Assembly: GCF_003194385.1 (NCBI RefSeq)
Contig: NZ_LAPT01000141.1
Coordinates: 1 to 35,072 of the forward strand
Origin: Pokkaliibacter plantistimulans
Lineage (GTDB): Bacteria > Pseudomonadota > Gammaproteobacteria > Pseudomonadales > Balneatricaceae
Direction: 5' to 3'
Length of the DNA: 35,072 bases
Below the pieces are notes generated by a model that had not been told where the DNA came from, made no database searches, and saw only the letters and a list, made by a program, of their open reading frames with translations. The position numbers were made by a program, and so were the translations under genes. Shown here one piece after another: positions 27,318 through 35,053 of this stretch (the stretch's first letter is position 1; the number at the start of each line of letters is the position of its first letter).

Positions 27318-27331
27318 ATAACGCTGGTTAT
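27318..27331. promoter_or_regulatory. Operator site 2
   Basis: ATAACGCTGGTTAT: perfect ATAAC/GTTAT arms around GCTG. Sites 1 and 2 are also mirror copies of each other (CCAGCG versus CGCTGG), so together they can form a long hairpin that might additionally terminate transcription of the regulator gene. Confidence 0.7.
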
Positions 27332-27350
27332 AGCCCTGCATTCTCCCGTG

Positions 27351-27364
27351 ATAACAGGGGTTAT
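27351..27364. promoter_or_regulatory. Operator site 3
   Basis: ATAACAGGGGTTAT: perfect arms around AGGG, 33 bases (about three helical turns) after site 2. Confidence 0.65.
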
Positions 27365-27408
27365 GGCCCGCCTTCGCAACCTGAATACGGTCATCCCCTT
27401 TATCCACT

Positions 27409-27422
27409 ATAACCAAAGTTAT
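27409..27422. promoter_or_regulatory. Operator site 4
   Basis: ATAACCAAAGTTAT: perfect arms around CAAA, 58 bases after site 3 and centred about 97 bases upstream of the predicted transcription start, a normal enhancer position for an NtrC-type activator. Confidence 0.65.
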
Positions 27423-27458
27423 ATTTCCAGCTTGGAAAAATAAAAATAAATCTAATAA

Positions 27459-27471
27459 ATTCAATAGCTTA
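27459..27471 (+). promoter_or_regulatory. IHF-like site
   Basis: ATTCAATAGCTTA matches the IHF consensus WATCAANNNNTTR except for one base, and lies in a strongly A/T-rich tract (27424-27482) between the operators and the sigma-54 promoter. DNA bending here would bring the activator to the polymerase. Confidence 0.55.
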
Positions 27472-27485
27472 TAAAAATAAAACCT

Positions 27486-27501
27486 TGGCATTTGCCTTGC
27501 T
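27486..27501 (+). promoter_or_regulatory. Sigma-54 promoter of the symporter gene
   Basis: TGGCATTTGCCTTGCT matches TGGCACG-N4-TTGCW, with GG (27487-27488) and GC (27499-27500) separated by exactly ten bases. The predicted start point is near 27512, leaving a leader of about 100 bases before the symporter ATG. Confidence 0.85.
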
Positions 27502-27611
27502 CTAAGAGATCACCTGCTGTTCGCCAGTGGCTGCGGTCCATCCGCACTGACAAGCCCATCGGCGAACCGTCAAGATGCCCATCTGATAACAATTAAGAGA
27601 GATGAGACCTC

Positions 27612-28892
27612 ATGAGTGATGTGATGCACGCCTCTGCCCTGGTGGACAAACCCTCCATGGCACTCTGGAAAAAAATCGTCATCGGCATGGTTGCCGGTAT
27701 GATCCTCGGCGTATTCCTGGGCCCTCAGGCTGAATACCTCAAACCCATTGGCACCCTGTTTATTTCAGCTATCAAGATGCTGATTGTGCCGCTGGTGTTC
27801 TGCTCTCTGGTGGTTGGCGTCACCTCCATGAAAGACAGCCGCAAAATGGGCCGTGTCAGCCTCAAGGCTTTCACCATCTATCTGCTGACCACCGCCCTCG
27901 CCGTTGCTATCGGTCTGGTACTGGGTGCAGTATTTGAGCCCGGCAGCGGTATCCATATGACCGCCAGTGCCGCCGCACAGGAAGCCAAAGCCGCACCGAA
28001 ACTGGTAGATATCGTGCTTGGCCTGATTCCCACCAACCCGGTGGAATCACTGTCTTCAGGCAACATCCTGCAGATCATCGTATTTGCCATTGGTCTGGGT
28101 TTCTCTCTCAACCTGATCGGTGAACACGGTGAACCCGTCGTCAAGGTATTCAATGGTTTCGCTGAAGCCATGTATAAGCTCACCGAGCTGGTGATGAAGT
28201 TTGCTCCCTACGGCGTATTCGCCCTGATGGCCTGGGTAGCTGGCAAATACGGCATCGACGTCCTGCTGCCTCTGATCAAGGTGATCGCCGTGGTCTATGT
28301 TGGCTGTCTGCTGCAGATGCTGCTGGTATATACCGGTGCCATCACCTTTATTGCCCGCCTGAATCCGCTGCCTTTCCTGAAAGGCATTCTGGATGCCCAG
28401 ACCATCGCCTTCACCAGCACCAGCAGCTCAGGCACCCTGCCAGTCAGCATGCGTGCCGCTGAGGAAAAGCTGGGGGTATCCAAGGGAATTGCCGGTTTTG
28501 TATTGCCCATGGGCGCCACCATCAACATGGACGGCACGGCTATCTATCAGGGCGTGACAGCACTGTTTATTGCCCAGGCCTACGGTATCGACCTGTCCAT
28601 GAGTGACTACATCACTATCATTCTGACAGCCACTCTGGCTTCTATCGGCACCGCAGGTGTGCCCGGCGCAGGCCTGATCATGTTGTCACTGGTGCTGTCT
28701 ACTGTAGGTCTGCCGCTGGAAGGACTGGCCATCGTCGCTGGCATCGATCGCATTCTGGACATGGCACGTACAATGGTGAACGTCACTGGCGACCTGATGG
28801 TGTCCGTACTGGTCGGCAAGAGTGAAAAAGAGCTGGACGAAACCGTCTACTACGGTCAGTCAGAAAACCAGGCTCAACGCGCCAGCCGCTAG
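27612..28892 (+). CDS. Dicarboxylate/amino-acid:cation symporter, acidic amino-acid type
   Basis: This 426-residue inner-membrane protein of the DAACS (glutamate transporter) family couples substrate uptake to sodium or protons. It has about eight membrane helices and two re-entrant loops. The serine-rich hairpin-1 motif TSTSSSGTLP is at about 274-283 and NMDGTAIYQG at about 300-309. TM8 reads DRILDMARTMVNVTGD (about 380-395). In the archaeal homolog GltPh the Asp, Arg, Thr and Asn of this helix bind aspartate, and the Arg contacts the side-chain carboxylate; all are kept, which suggests glutamate or aspartate rather than C4-dicarboxylates. It has its own sigma-54 promoter, follows the two-component pair and ends at a strong terminator. 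Confidence 0.9.
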   Translation: MSDVMHASALVDKPSMALWKKIVIGMVAGMILGVFLGPQAEYLKPIGTLFISAIKMLIVPLVFCSLVVGVTSMKDSRKMGRVSLKAFTIYLLTTALAVAIGLVLGAVFEPGSGIHMTASAAAQEAKAAPKLVDIVLGLIPTNPVESLSSGNILQIIVFAIGLGFSLNLIGEHGEPVVKVFNGFAEAMYKLTELVMKFAPYGVFALMAWVAGKYGIDVLLPLIKVIAVVYVGCLLQMLLVYTGAITFIARLNPLPFLKGILDAQTIAFTSTSSSGTLPVSMRAAEEKLGVSKGIAGFVLPMGATINMDGTAIYQGVTALFIAQAYGIDLSMSDYITIILTATLASIGTAGVPGAGLIMLSLVLSTVGLPLEGLAIVAGIDRILDMARTMVNVTGDLMVSVLVGKSEKELDETVYYGQSENQAQRASR

Positions 28893-28936
28893 TCTCCCTT
28901 GCATAAGGCAGTGACCTTAAACCACTGCCACAGTTT

Positions 28937-28993
28937 TTCGGCCCCGATTCGCCCATCCCTCTCCGATGGCGTGGATCGGGGCCGAATCTATTT
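28937..28993 (+). terminator. Terminator after the symporter gene
   Basis: TTCGGCCCCGAT (28937-28948) pairs perfectly with ATCGGGGCCGAA (28975-28986); inside, CCATC (28953-28957) pairs with GATGG (28965-28969). TCTATTTCTG follows. A strong GC-rich stem. Confidence 0.8.
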
Positions 28994-29317
28994 CTGCAAA
29001 TCGCTTGCTAAAACTACGGATGTGATCGGCACGCTTTGCACTCTGTTTCTAGGCAACATGCAAAGAGTTTGTCTCCGCACCTGCCGAGCCGCTAAGCTGC
29101 TGGCTCCAGAGTGGCTATTAAAGCCAGCCACACGAGAATGGATATTGAACAAGACATTACAGGCAGATTTACTTGGTCACTGATGCTACTAGCCAAATAC
29201 CTCATAATTTTTCGCTGATCATTCAAGCACGTTCCAACTGGTGGACTAAAACAGTTGTGAACAACACATTGTGATCTGAAGACCTTGATATCAGCCATCA
29301 CCTATAGAGATGTTTCT
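28994..29317. other. Gene-free stretch upstream of manC
   Basis: About 320 bases with no credible gene. The open frame from 28899 to 29183 passes through the terminator and has no recognisable features. TTGAAC near 29146 could be a -35 for manC but no good -10 follows, so the promoter is not assigned. Confidence 0.4.
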
Positions 29318-30730
29318 ATGATTATTCCCGTCGTTATGGCTGGGGGCTCCGGAACTCGCTTATGGCCACTTTCGCGAGCACTCCATCCCAAGCAATTTCT
29401 CGCTCTTCATGAGCAGGAAACGATGCTTCAGGCAACCATTAAGCGCTCAGAGCCTCTTTCCAGCTGCTCGCCCATTGTCATTTGCAATGAAAACCACCGT
29501 TTCATCGTCGCAGAGCAACTGAGACAGCTGGGTAAGCAGGGGGCAATTCTGCTGGAACCGGCAGGACGAAATACCGCGCCAGCTATTGCCATTGCCGCTA
29601 TACATGCAGTCAAAAACCAGAAAGATACCGATCCATTACTTCTGGTTCTGGCAGCTGACCACGTTATTCAGGATGAAAAAGCCTATACCGAAGCCATACT
29701 GTCAGCGCTGCCGTTAGCCAATAACGATCAGCTGGTCACCTTTGGTATCGTGCCCACCGAGCCACATACTGGCTACGGATATATCAAGGGTGGACAAGCC
29801 ACCGAGCTGAATACTGGCTATAAGGTTGACCGCTTCGTCGAGAAACCCGACGCAGAAACGGCTCAAGCGTACCTTGCCTCTGGTGAGTATTACTGGAATA
29901 GCGGTATGTTTCTGTTCAAAGCCAGTGTCTATCTGGCAGAACTCCAGCGTCACCGCCCGGATATTTATCAGGCCTGTATCAATGCCTGTTCAGTGACGAC
30001 TACGGATCTGGACTTTATTCGCCTGGACAATGAGGCTTTTATGGCCTGCCCGGATGACTCCATCGACTATGCCGTGATGGAAAGGACTGACAAAGCCGTT
30101 GTAGTCCCGATGAATGCTGGATGGAGTGATGTCGGCTCCTGGTCTGCACTGTGGGATATAGGTAACAAGGATCCTCAAGGCAATGTCGTACGTGGTGATG
30201 TGTTAACTGAAGCCTGTCACAACAGCTTTCTCTTCAGTGAAGATAAGCTGATTGCCGCCATCGGCATTGAAGACATTGTGGTAGTGGATACCCCTGATGC
30301 CATCATGGTTGCCCACAAGTCCCAGGTTCAGGATGTGAAAAAAATCGTTGCGAAGCTGCAGAAGCTGCATCGTTCCGAAGGCACCATTCATCGCAAGGTA
30401 TACCGCCCCTGGGGCAGCTATGACTCGATTGATACGGGTGCACGTTTTCAGGTTAAACGGATCGTGGTCAAACCTTCCGCCAAATTGTCTGTGCAGATGC
30501 ATCACCATCGCGCAGAACATTGGATTGTTGTCTCTGGCACAGCCAAAGTGACAATAAACGGCCATGAGACGCTACTCACAGAGAATCAATCCATATACAT
30601 CCCTCTCGGGGCTGTGCATGCACTGGAGAACCCCGGCAAGATCCCGCTGGAGTTAATCGAAGTTCAGTCAGGTAGCTACCTCGGCGAAGACGACATAGTG
30701 CGTTTTGAAGATAAGTATGGCAGGGCATAA
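29318..30730 (+). CDS. manC: Mannose-1-phosphate guanylyltransferase / mannose-6-phosphate isomerase
   Basis: This type-II bifunctional enzyme (ManC/CpsB/AlgA) makes GDP-mannose for polysaccharide synthesis. From the ATG at 29318 it has 470 residues, the normal length. It shows the nucleotidyltransferase signature [12 protein letters not shown] (9-20) followed by HPKQFL, the sugar-phosphate motif FVEKP (about 172-176), and a C-terminal cupin isomerase domain with [10 protein letters not shown] (about 390-399). The frame extends 11 codons upstream, but [14 protein letters not shown] is the family start and an AGAG lies before it. It stands alone between a symporter and a gene remnant; no other sugar-nucleotide genes are nearby. 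Confidence 0.94.
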   Translation: MIIPVVMAGGSGTRLWPLSRALHPKQFLALHEQETMLQATIKRSEPLSSCSPIVICNENHRFIVAEQLRQLGKQGAILLEPAGRNTAPAIAIAAIHAVKNQKDTDPLLLVLAADHVIQDEKAYTEAILSALPLANNDQLVTFGIVPTEPHTGYGYIKGGQATELNTGYKVDRFVEKPDAETAQAYLASGEYYWNSGMFLFKASVYLAELQRHRPDIYQACINACSVTTTDLDFIRLDNEAFMACPDDSIDYAVMERTDKAVVVPMNAGWSDVGSWSALWDIGNKDPQGNVVRGDVLTEACHNSFLFSEDKLIAAIGIEDIVVVDTPDAIMVAHKSQVQDVKKIVAKLQKLHRSEGTIHRKVYRPWGSYDSIDTGARFQVKRIVVKPSAKLSVQMHHHRAEHWIVVSGTAKVTINGHETLLTENQSIYIPLGAVHALENPGKIPLELIEVQSGSYLGEDDIVRFEDKYGRA

Positions 30731-30750
30731 CGACTGAGCTTCATGCCTGT

Positions 30751-30783
30751 ATGGGCACAGCCACTGTGCCCATCTTCCTTCTC
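30751..30783 (+). terminator. Terminator after manC
   Basis: ATGGGCACAG (30751-30760) and CTGTGCCCAT (30764-30773) form a perfect 10-bp stem with the loop CCA, followed by the pyrimidine-rich CTTCCTTCTC. Confidence 0.7.
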
Positions 30784-30844
30784 GATCCATAACCAGGAGC
30801 AGTTGACAGCGGTTTTGCCCGGCTATGAGCAGCAACTTGCCGGG

Positions 30845-31054
30845 GAGTCCACCCCACTGCTCCGCGATATCAGCTTTGCGCCAATAATGGCCATAATTGC
30901 TCTGGGTATTCACTCCACGGTGGATTTCAACTTACAAATCCCGGCCAATGCAGCTACATTCCTTACTATTCTTGCGTTGTCCTGGGTGGCGTTGTACACC
31001 CGGGCGGGAGATAGTCGGTTGGCAACCCGCACTGCCAAAGAACGTAATTGCTGA
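30845..31054 (+). pseudogene. C-terminal remnant of an O-antigen ligase-family gene
   Basis: In the frame that ends at 31054, about 65 residues resemble the C-terminus of Wzy/WaaL-type polysaccharide polymerases and ligases. The telling segment is GIHSTVDFNLQIPANAATF within two hydrophobic stretches. The frame can be opened from 30743, but that start lies inside the manC terminator and the residues before about 30845 show no family likeness, so the rest of the gene (normally 400 residues or more) is missing. It suggests that a polysaccharide locus next to manC was deleted or rearranged. Family assignment rests on recalled motif similarity. Confidence 0.65.
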
Positions 31055-31121
31055 CGGCCTGGGAGCCTGTGTTCGCTCACCACTGCCACAGCAGAGATGC
31101 AGTGAATAAAGAGTAGAGAAC

Positions 31122-32177
31122 GTGCCCTCTCATTTGTCCAAGATACCTCTGAGCAACGACGCCGCTGAGATTGATCACTTGCGTCGCGCCTACACCCTGA
31201 TGTTTGTCAGCTACATTGCTGCAGCGATTATTTTTGTCTATGGCATTCGTCATATCTACGATCAGCAGACTCTGCTGGCGGTCATTCTTATCAGCAGCGC
31301 ACTGGCCTTCCTGCTTAACATCGTGGTGTTTCATCTCACTGGTCGGATTGACCGCGCCTGCCTTGTCCAGAGTGTGCTGGTGTCGATGTTTGTGCTGGTG
31401 CTGGTGTATCAGGGCGGGTATCACAATACCGCTCTGTACTGGGTTTATCCGTTCCCGATCATTCAGTTTGCATTATTGGGGGCACGCCGGGGGGCCTTAC
31501 TCAACCTCAGCCTGACACTGTTGCTTGCCCTGTTTCTCAAGTTCCCGGAATGGACCATCGCCAAGTACCGGCCGGAGGAGACCAGCCGCTTTATCTCCTC
31601 TATGCTGACTGTCATCTGTGTGGGATGGATCAGCGAATACTTCCGCGCCCGTAGCCACCACAAGATGACTGCGTTACAACGCGATCAGCAGACGCTGGCC
31701 TATACCGACTCCCTGACCGGCCTGTTGAATCGCCGTTATATCGATGTGGATCTGCCAGCGCAGTTGCTGGACAACCCGGACGACTATTTCCCCATGACCG
31801 TCGTCATGCTGGATATCGATCACTTTAAAGAGGTAAATGACAGTTTCGGTCATGATGCCGGCGACGGCGTGCTCCGTGCCGTCAGCCAGCTGTTGCGTAC
31901 CGGTACGCGCGCGGAAGATCTGGTTGCCCGCTATGGGGGCGAAGAGTTTATTTTCTTTATGCCTCATACCCAGCTCAATGACGGGCTCAAGCGTGCCGAG
32001 TCTCTGCGTCAGCAGCTTGCTCAACATGCCTTCGCCCTGGGTTCTGTGGCACGCCATATCACAGCCAGCTTCGGCGTGGCCACCTGCCACTCCCCGTCCA
32101 ATCTCAAGTCCACCATTCAGATGGCCGACAAGAATCTCTACGAAGCCAAGCGAGCCGGGCGCAACTGCGTCCGATAA
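31122..32177 (+). CDS. Membrane-bound diguanylate cyclase (GGDEF)
   Basis: This 351-residue protein makes cyclic di-GMP from two GTP. The N-terminal half (about 22-172) holds five or six membrane helices without a recognised sensor family; a linker helix leads to the GGDEF domain (about 190-350). The active-site motif is GGEEF (272-276), DIDHFKEVND (231-240) provides metal ligands, and RAED (263-266) is a correctly placed RxxD inhibitory site. It is therefore likely active and subject to product inhibition. Start: GTG at 31122 with a weak AGAG upstream. It converges on a chemoreceptor gene. Confidence 0.93.
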   Translation: MPSHLSKIPLSNDAAEIDHLRRAYTLMFVSYIAAAIIFVYGIRHIYDQQTLLAVILISSALAFLLNIVVFHLTGRIDRACLVQSVLVSMFVLVLVYQGGYHNTALYWVYPFPIIQFALLGARRGALLNLSLTLLLALFLKFPEWTIAKYRPEETSRFISSMLTVICVGWISEYFRARSHHKMTALQRDQQTLAYTDSLTGLLNRRYIDVDLPAQLLDNPDDYFPMTVVMLDIDHFKEVNDSFGHDAGDGVLRAVSQLLRTGTRAEDLVARYGGEEFIFFMPHTQLNDGLKRAESLRQQLAQHAFALGSVARHITASFGVATCHSPSNLKSTIQMADKNLYEAKRAGRNCVR

Positions 32178-32200
32178 GTTAGCAGCTTATCTTCCTGGCA

Positions 32201-32240
32201 GGCAGCAGCACTTACTTGTTGTTGTGGGTGCAGCTGCCTT
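32201..32240. terminator. Hairpin between convergent cyclase and chemoreceptor genes
   Basis: GGCAGCAGCAC (32201-32211) pairs with GTGCAGCTGCC (32228-32238) with one mismatch in 11 and a 16-base loop. No T run follows. A weak shared terminator is possible. Confidence 0.35.
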
Positions 32241-32262
32241 GCAGACGTTACCAGATCGCCTG

Positions 32263-34422
32263 TTAAGCTACTTTTCGCTGCACGTCTTTGCTGACCTGAA
32301 AACTGCCAGACAGCTGATGCAATCGTGAAGCCGTGGCCTTGACCTGATCTGAACTGGCATGCAGTGAACGAATGACCCTGCCCATGGACTGCGTCGCCTG
32401 TGCTACCTGCTGCGCCTGACGTCCATGCTCCTTACTGTTGACGCTCATCTGCTGAATGATGACGAACATCTGCTCGACGGACTGATACAGATGGCTGTTA
32501 TCCGCCACCCCTGTCTCCGCCAGTTGCAGCTGCCGGTCAACATCTTCCACCCCCCGCTCCATAAAGGTCACGGCGCTGCGGGTTTCCTCGCGAATGGCTT
32601 CGATACGCTGACTGATCTCACTGGCAGCTGTCGCCGTACGTGACGCCAGCGCCCGCACTTCATCAGCTACCACAGAGAAACCACGTCCGTGCTCGCCGGC
32701 ACGCGCCGCCTCGATAGCGGCGTTCAGCGCCAGCAGATTGGTCTGGCTGGTGATATCGCTGATCAGCGACACCATTCCCGCAATCTCTGCCGTCCGGCTG
32801 TCCAGCGCCTGCACGCTGTTGGCGGAGTTTTGCACGATATCGCGAATCTGCTGGGTGCCGTTGCTGACGGTATCGAACTGCTGACGAGCCTGTTTCACCA
32901 CCTCTTCCATGCTCTGCTTCATCTGCGTGGCGGTCACTGCAGCGGTATCGATTGCGTTCAGCTGCTCCCCGACCATTCCCAGCATCTGCTCGATGGAGTG
33001 TGACACCTGGCCGACCGTCTCCGTGGCGTTATGGTTGCGGTCCAGCATGTGTTCGCTGTTTTTCATCACGTTGTCGGTGCTGCGTTTGACCTGACTGACG
33101 ATATTGTCGAGGTTGTCGATAAAGCTGTTGACCCAGCGCCCCATATCCCCCGTTTCATCCGCCGCCAGCTTCTGGGTATCCAGCCGCTGGCTGAGATTCC
33201 CTTCCCCTTCGGCAATATTGCGGATCACATCGGTCATCTTGCCCATCCGTCGGGCTAGTCGCTTCGGCCCTACCTGACTGAACCAGCCAGCAATCAGTGC
33301 AATGGTCCCCACGTTGATCAGGTCAATGGCCAGTTGCGGCAAGCTGGTATAGCGATGCAGGCTCGACTGCACCGCCAGCACGGCAGCCATCCCCAGCAGG
33401 TAGTGCTTCATCAGGCCGAAACCAAGAGAGCGATAGCGATACACCTCTTCCAGATCCGCCTCACACATCATGCCCCAGCGATCCGGCGAGCCTTTGAGGG
33501 TAAACGTCACGCCCTTGCCGATCACCGGAATATGGCGATAGTCGGAATAACCGGGATAGGTCACAAACAAATTGCTGCCGTGGCGAATGGTTTCCCTAAC
33601 CCCCGGATGCAGTTGCCCCGTCGCGGGATCGGTGAAACGCAGCTCCAGCTCAGTGTGCTGTTTGATACGCACAACGCCCCAGTCGGTGTGAACACCACCG
33701 CGCAAGTTATCGCCATGAGTGAAGGTGCTGTCCTCAAAACGTGAGCGCGACAGTGCCGTACCGGGGCTAATACTCGAATCAAAGTGCGACTCCACCATAA
33801 AGAGGTAGTTGTCCCCGGATTCTGGGTAGATATGCCCGGCTTCGCGCTGAATCAGATCTCCCAGCACATCGTTGGGCACCCGCGCGCACAGACAGCCCAC
33901 CGTCTGGCCTTGTGCCCTGATGGGCAGATAGAACATCAGGGTCACGGCGTCATGAAAGGCCGATGAAGAAGGCCCGATACGTTTGGTCAGCTCATCCACA
34001 TAGGGGCCATGCAGAAAGGGAGCACACAACCCGGCCTGTACCGCCCGGCTGTCCAGATCCTGCTTGCCCACGTGAGCCTCATGGCTGGAGCTGATAACAC
34101 TGCCAGCCGTGTCAATCAGGAACAGCTCCGACACATCCACTAGCCTTTTCAGCTGCCGCTGCAACTGCAGGCTGTCCACTGCCGAAAAGTGGTCAGCAAA
34201 TAACGCTGCCAGACTGTGCAGTGACTGCCACTGGTTATCACACCATTGCTGCAACAACCGCACTCGGGTCGCGGCAATACGCTCAAAGATCTGTTCGATC
34301 ATGGGGTAGCGGCTACGGTTAACCCGGCACGCCCAGCCCATCTTCATCTTGCCGGTCGGCCCCCACCACTTCAGCCACGACTTCTCGGTAGCCGACAACT
34401 GCATTTCCTGGCTTTTTAACAT
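32263..34422 (-). CDS. Methyl-accepting chemotaxis protein with apparently cytoplasmic sensor region
   Basis: This 719-residue chemoreceptor signals to CheA. The N-terminal 333 residues have no signal peptide or membrane-length hydrophobic stretch. They include a Cache/PAS-like pattern ([12 protein letters not shown] at about 101-112, [20 protein letters not shown] at 161-180). A membrane hairpin follows (about 334-353 and 362-385), then a HAMP region (about 386-440, with [12 protein letters not shown]). The signalling coiled coil has the conserved tip at about 553-592 ([20 protein letters not shown] onward). This order, sensor then membrane hairpin then HAMP, is that of the aerotaxis receptor Aer, not of classical receptors. 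No C-terminal CheR/CheB pentapeptide is present. ATG at 34422 follows a strong GGGGAGAGG site. Confidence 0.92.
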   Translation of the reverse strand: MLKSQEMQLSATEKSWLKWWGPTGKMKMGWACRVNRSRYPMIEQIFERIAATRVRLLQQWCDNQWQSLHSLAALFADHFSAVDSLQLQRQLKRLVDVSELFLIDTAGSVISSSHEAHVGKQDLDSRAVQAGLCAPFLHGPYVDELTKRIGPSSSAFHDAVTLMFYLPIRAQGQTVGCLCARVPNDVLGDLIQREAGHIYPESGDNYLFMVESHFDSSISPGTALSRSRFEDSTFTHGDNLRGGVHTDWGVVRIKQHTELELRFTDPATGQLHPGVRETIRHGSNLFVTYPGYSDYRHIPVIGKGVTFTLKGSPDRWGMMCEADLEEVYRYRSLGFGLMKHYLLGMAAVLAVQSSLHRYTSLPQLAIDLINVGTIALIAGWFSQVGPKRLARRMGKMTDVIRNIAEGEGNLSQRLDTQKLAADETGDMGRWVNSFIDNLDNIVSQVKRSTDNVMKNSEHMLDRNHNATETVGQVSHSIEQMLGMVGEQLNAIDTAAVTATQMKQSMEEVVKQARQQFDTVSNGTQQIRDIVQNSANSVQALDSRTAEIAGMVSLISDITSQTNLLALNAAIEAARAGEHGRGFSVVADEVRALASRTATAASEISQRIEAIREETRSAVTFMERGVEDVDRQLQLAETGVADNSHLYQSVEQMFVIIQQMSVNSKEHGRQAQQVAQATQSMGRVIRSLHASSDQVKATASRLHQLSGSFQVSKDVQRKVA

Positions 34423-34518
34423 CGCAAACCTCTCCCCTGGCGTTAAAAAGGCAGTTTCTGGCAGGCAAGACGTAAGCCAAGTTCGTTTTCAGACAACCAA
34501 TTGCCGTTTTGGGAGAAG

Positions 34519-34540
34519 AATTCACTGAGTGAATTTTTTT
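34519..34540. terminator. Palindrome with T run upstream of the chemoreceptor gene
   Basis: AATTCACTGAGTGAATT (34519-34535) is a palindrome around one base, followed on the + strand by T residues to 34540. It could act as a small + strand terminator or as an operator just downstream of the candidate promoter. Confidence 0.35.
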
Positions 34541-34565
34541 ATGGCATGGGAACTCACTACTTTTA
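34538..34565 (-). promoter_or_regulatory. Candidate sigma-28 (FliA) promoter of the chemoreceptor gene
   Basis: Read on the minus strand, TAAA, 16 bases and GCCATAAA resemble TAAA-N15-GCCGATAA (GCC and the last AA kept). The spacing is one base long, or exact if AAAA is taken as the -35. Chemoreceptor genes are usual FliA targets. The leader would be about 110 bases. Confidence 0.4.
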
Positions 34566-34835
34566 TTCAGTAATAGAGTGAGCGGTCAAAATAGCTTGAA
34601 CAGCCAACAGGTGATTCATATATGAAAAACGCACCATCAGCGCTCAGCATCAGCACAGAAAAGTGTTTTAAAACAGTGCATTTATGCTGACAACCCATCA
34701 ATGAACAGCATTAAATGTTGTTGAACAATAAAGATCAGCGACACCGCCTCAGCCATCACGGCAGCGGAGATAGCACCATTCAAGTACGGTGACTGATGAG
34801 AAAATCAGAACAGTAGCGAGACTACCTGAGGGGCT
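34566..34835. other. Gene-free stretch between chemoreceptor promoter and MITE
   Basis: About 270 A/T-richer bases with no credible gene. CTCACT (34553-34558) and AGTGAG (34577-34582) form a short inverted repeat near the promoter. Nothing else was recognised. Confidence 0.4.
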
Positions 34836-35053
34836 TAGCAGGTCGTTGAAAATCTATCTGCGTTGCCGAATACCGCGTCAAAAACAGGCTCACAGCCGAA
34901 GGCTGAACGTGCTTTAGCACGGCCCCGAAGGGGCGAGCAAAGCGAGTCAAATGCTCATTTAGTTCACTAAACTCCGCTTTTTCGCCTGTTTCTTGTGCCC
35001 TCGGGGTATTTCCTTGTCTCGGCTGCCTCGATAACGTTTTCAACAGCCTGCTA
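34836..35053. mobile_element. MITE-like element, 218 bp, complete
   Basis: The ends TAGCAGGTCGTTGAAAA (34836-34852) and, on the opposite strand, TAGCAGGCTGTTGAAAA (35053 to 35037) are inverted repeats matching at 15 of 17 bases. Both outermost dinucleotides are TA, as expected for insertion at TA by IS630/Tc1-type transposases. Inside are three consecutive short hairpins: CAGCC-GAA-GGCTG (34893-34905), CGTGC-TTTA-GCACG (34908-34921) and GCCCC-GAA-GGGGC (34922-34934). The core at 34951-34980 is shared with the element at 19722-19836. An open frame spans it on the minus strand but shows no protein family likeness; there is no transposase. Confidence 0.7.

Noticed and set aside
27299-27331. Operators 1 and 2 read as a simple terminator of the regulator gene
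   Set aside because: They can form a hairpin, but the same ATAAC-N4-GTTAT unit recurs twice further downstream as separate dyads, which a terminator would not explain; no T run follows.
28899-29183. Open frame of 94 codons between symporter and manC
   Set aside because: It reads through the strong terminator hairpin of the symporter gene and has no ribosome site or recognisable motif.
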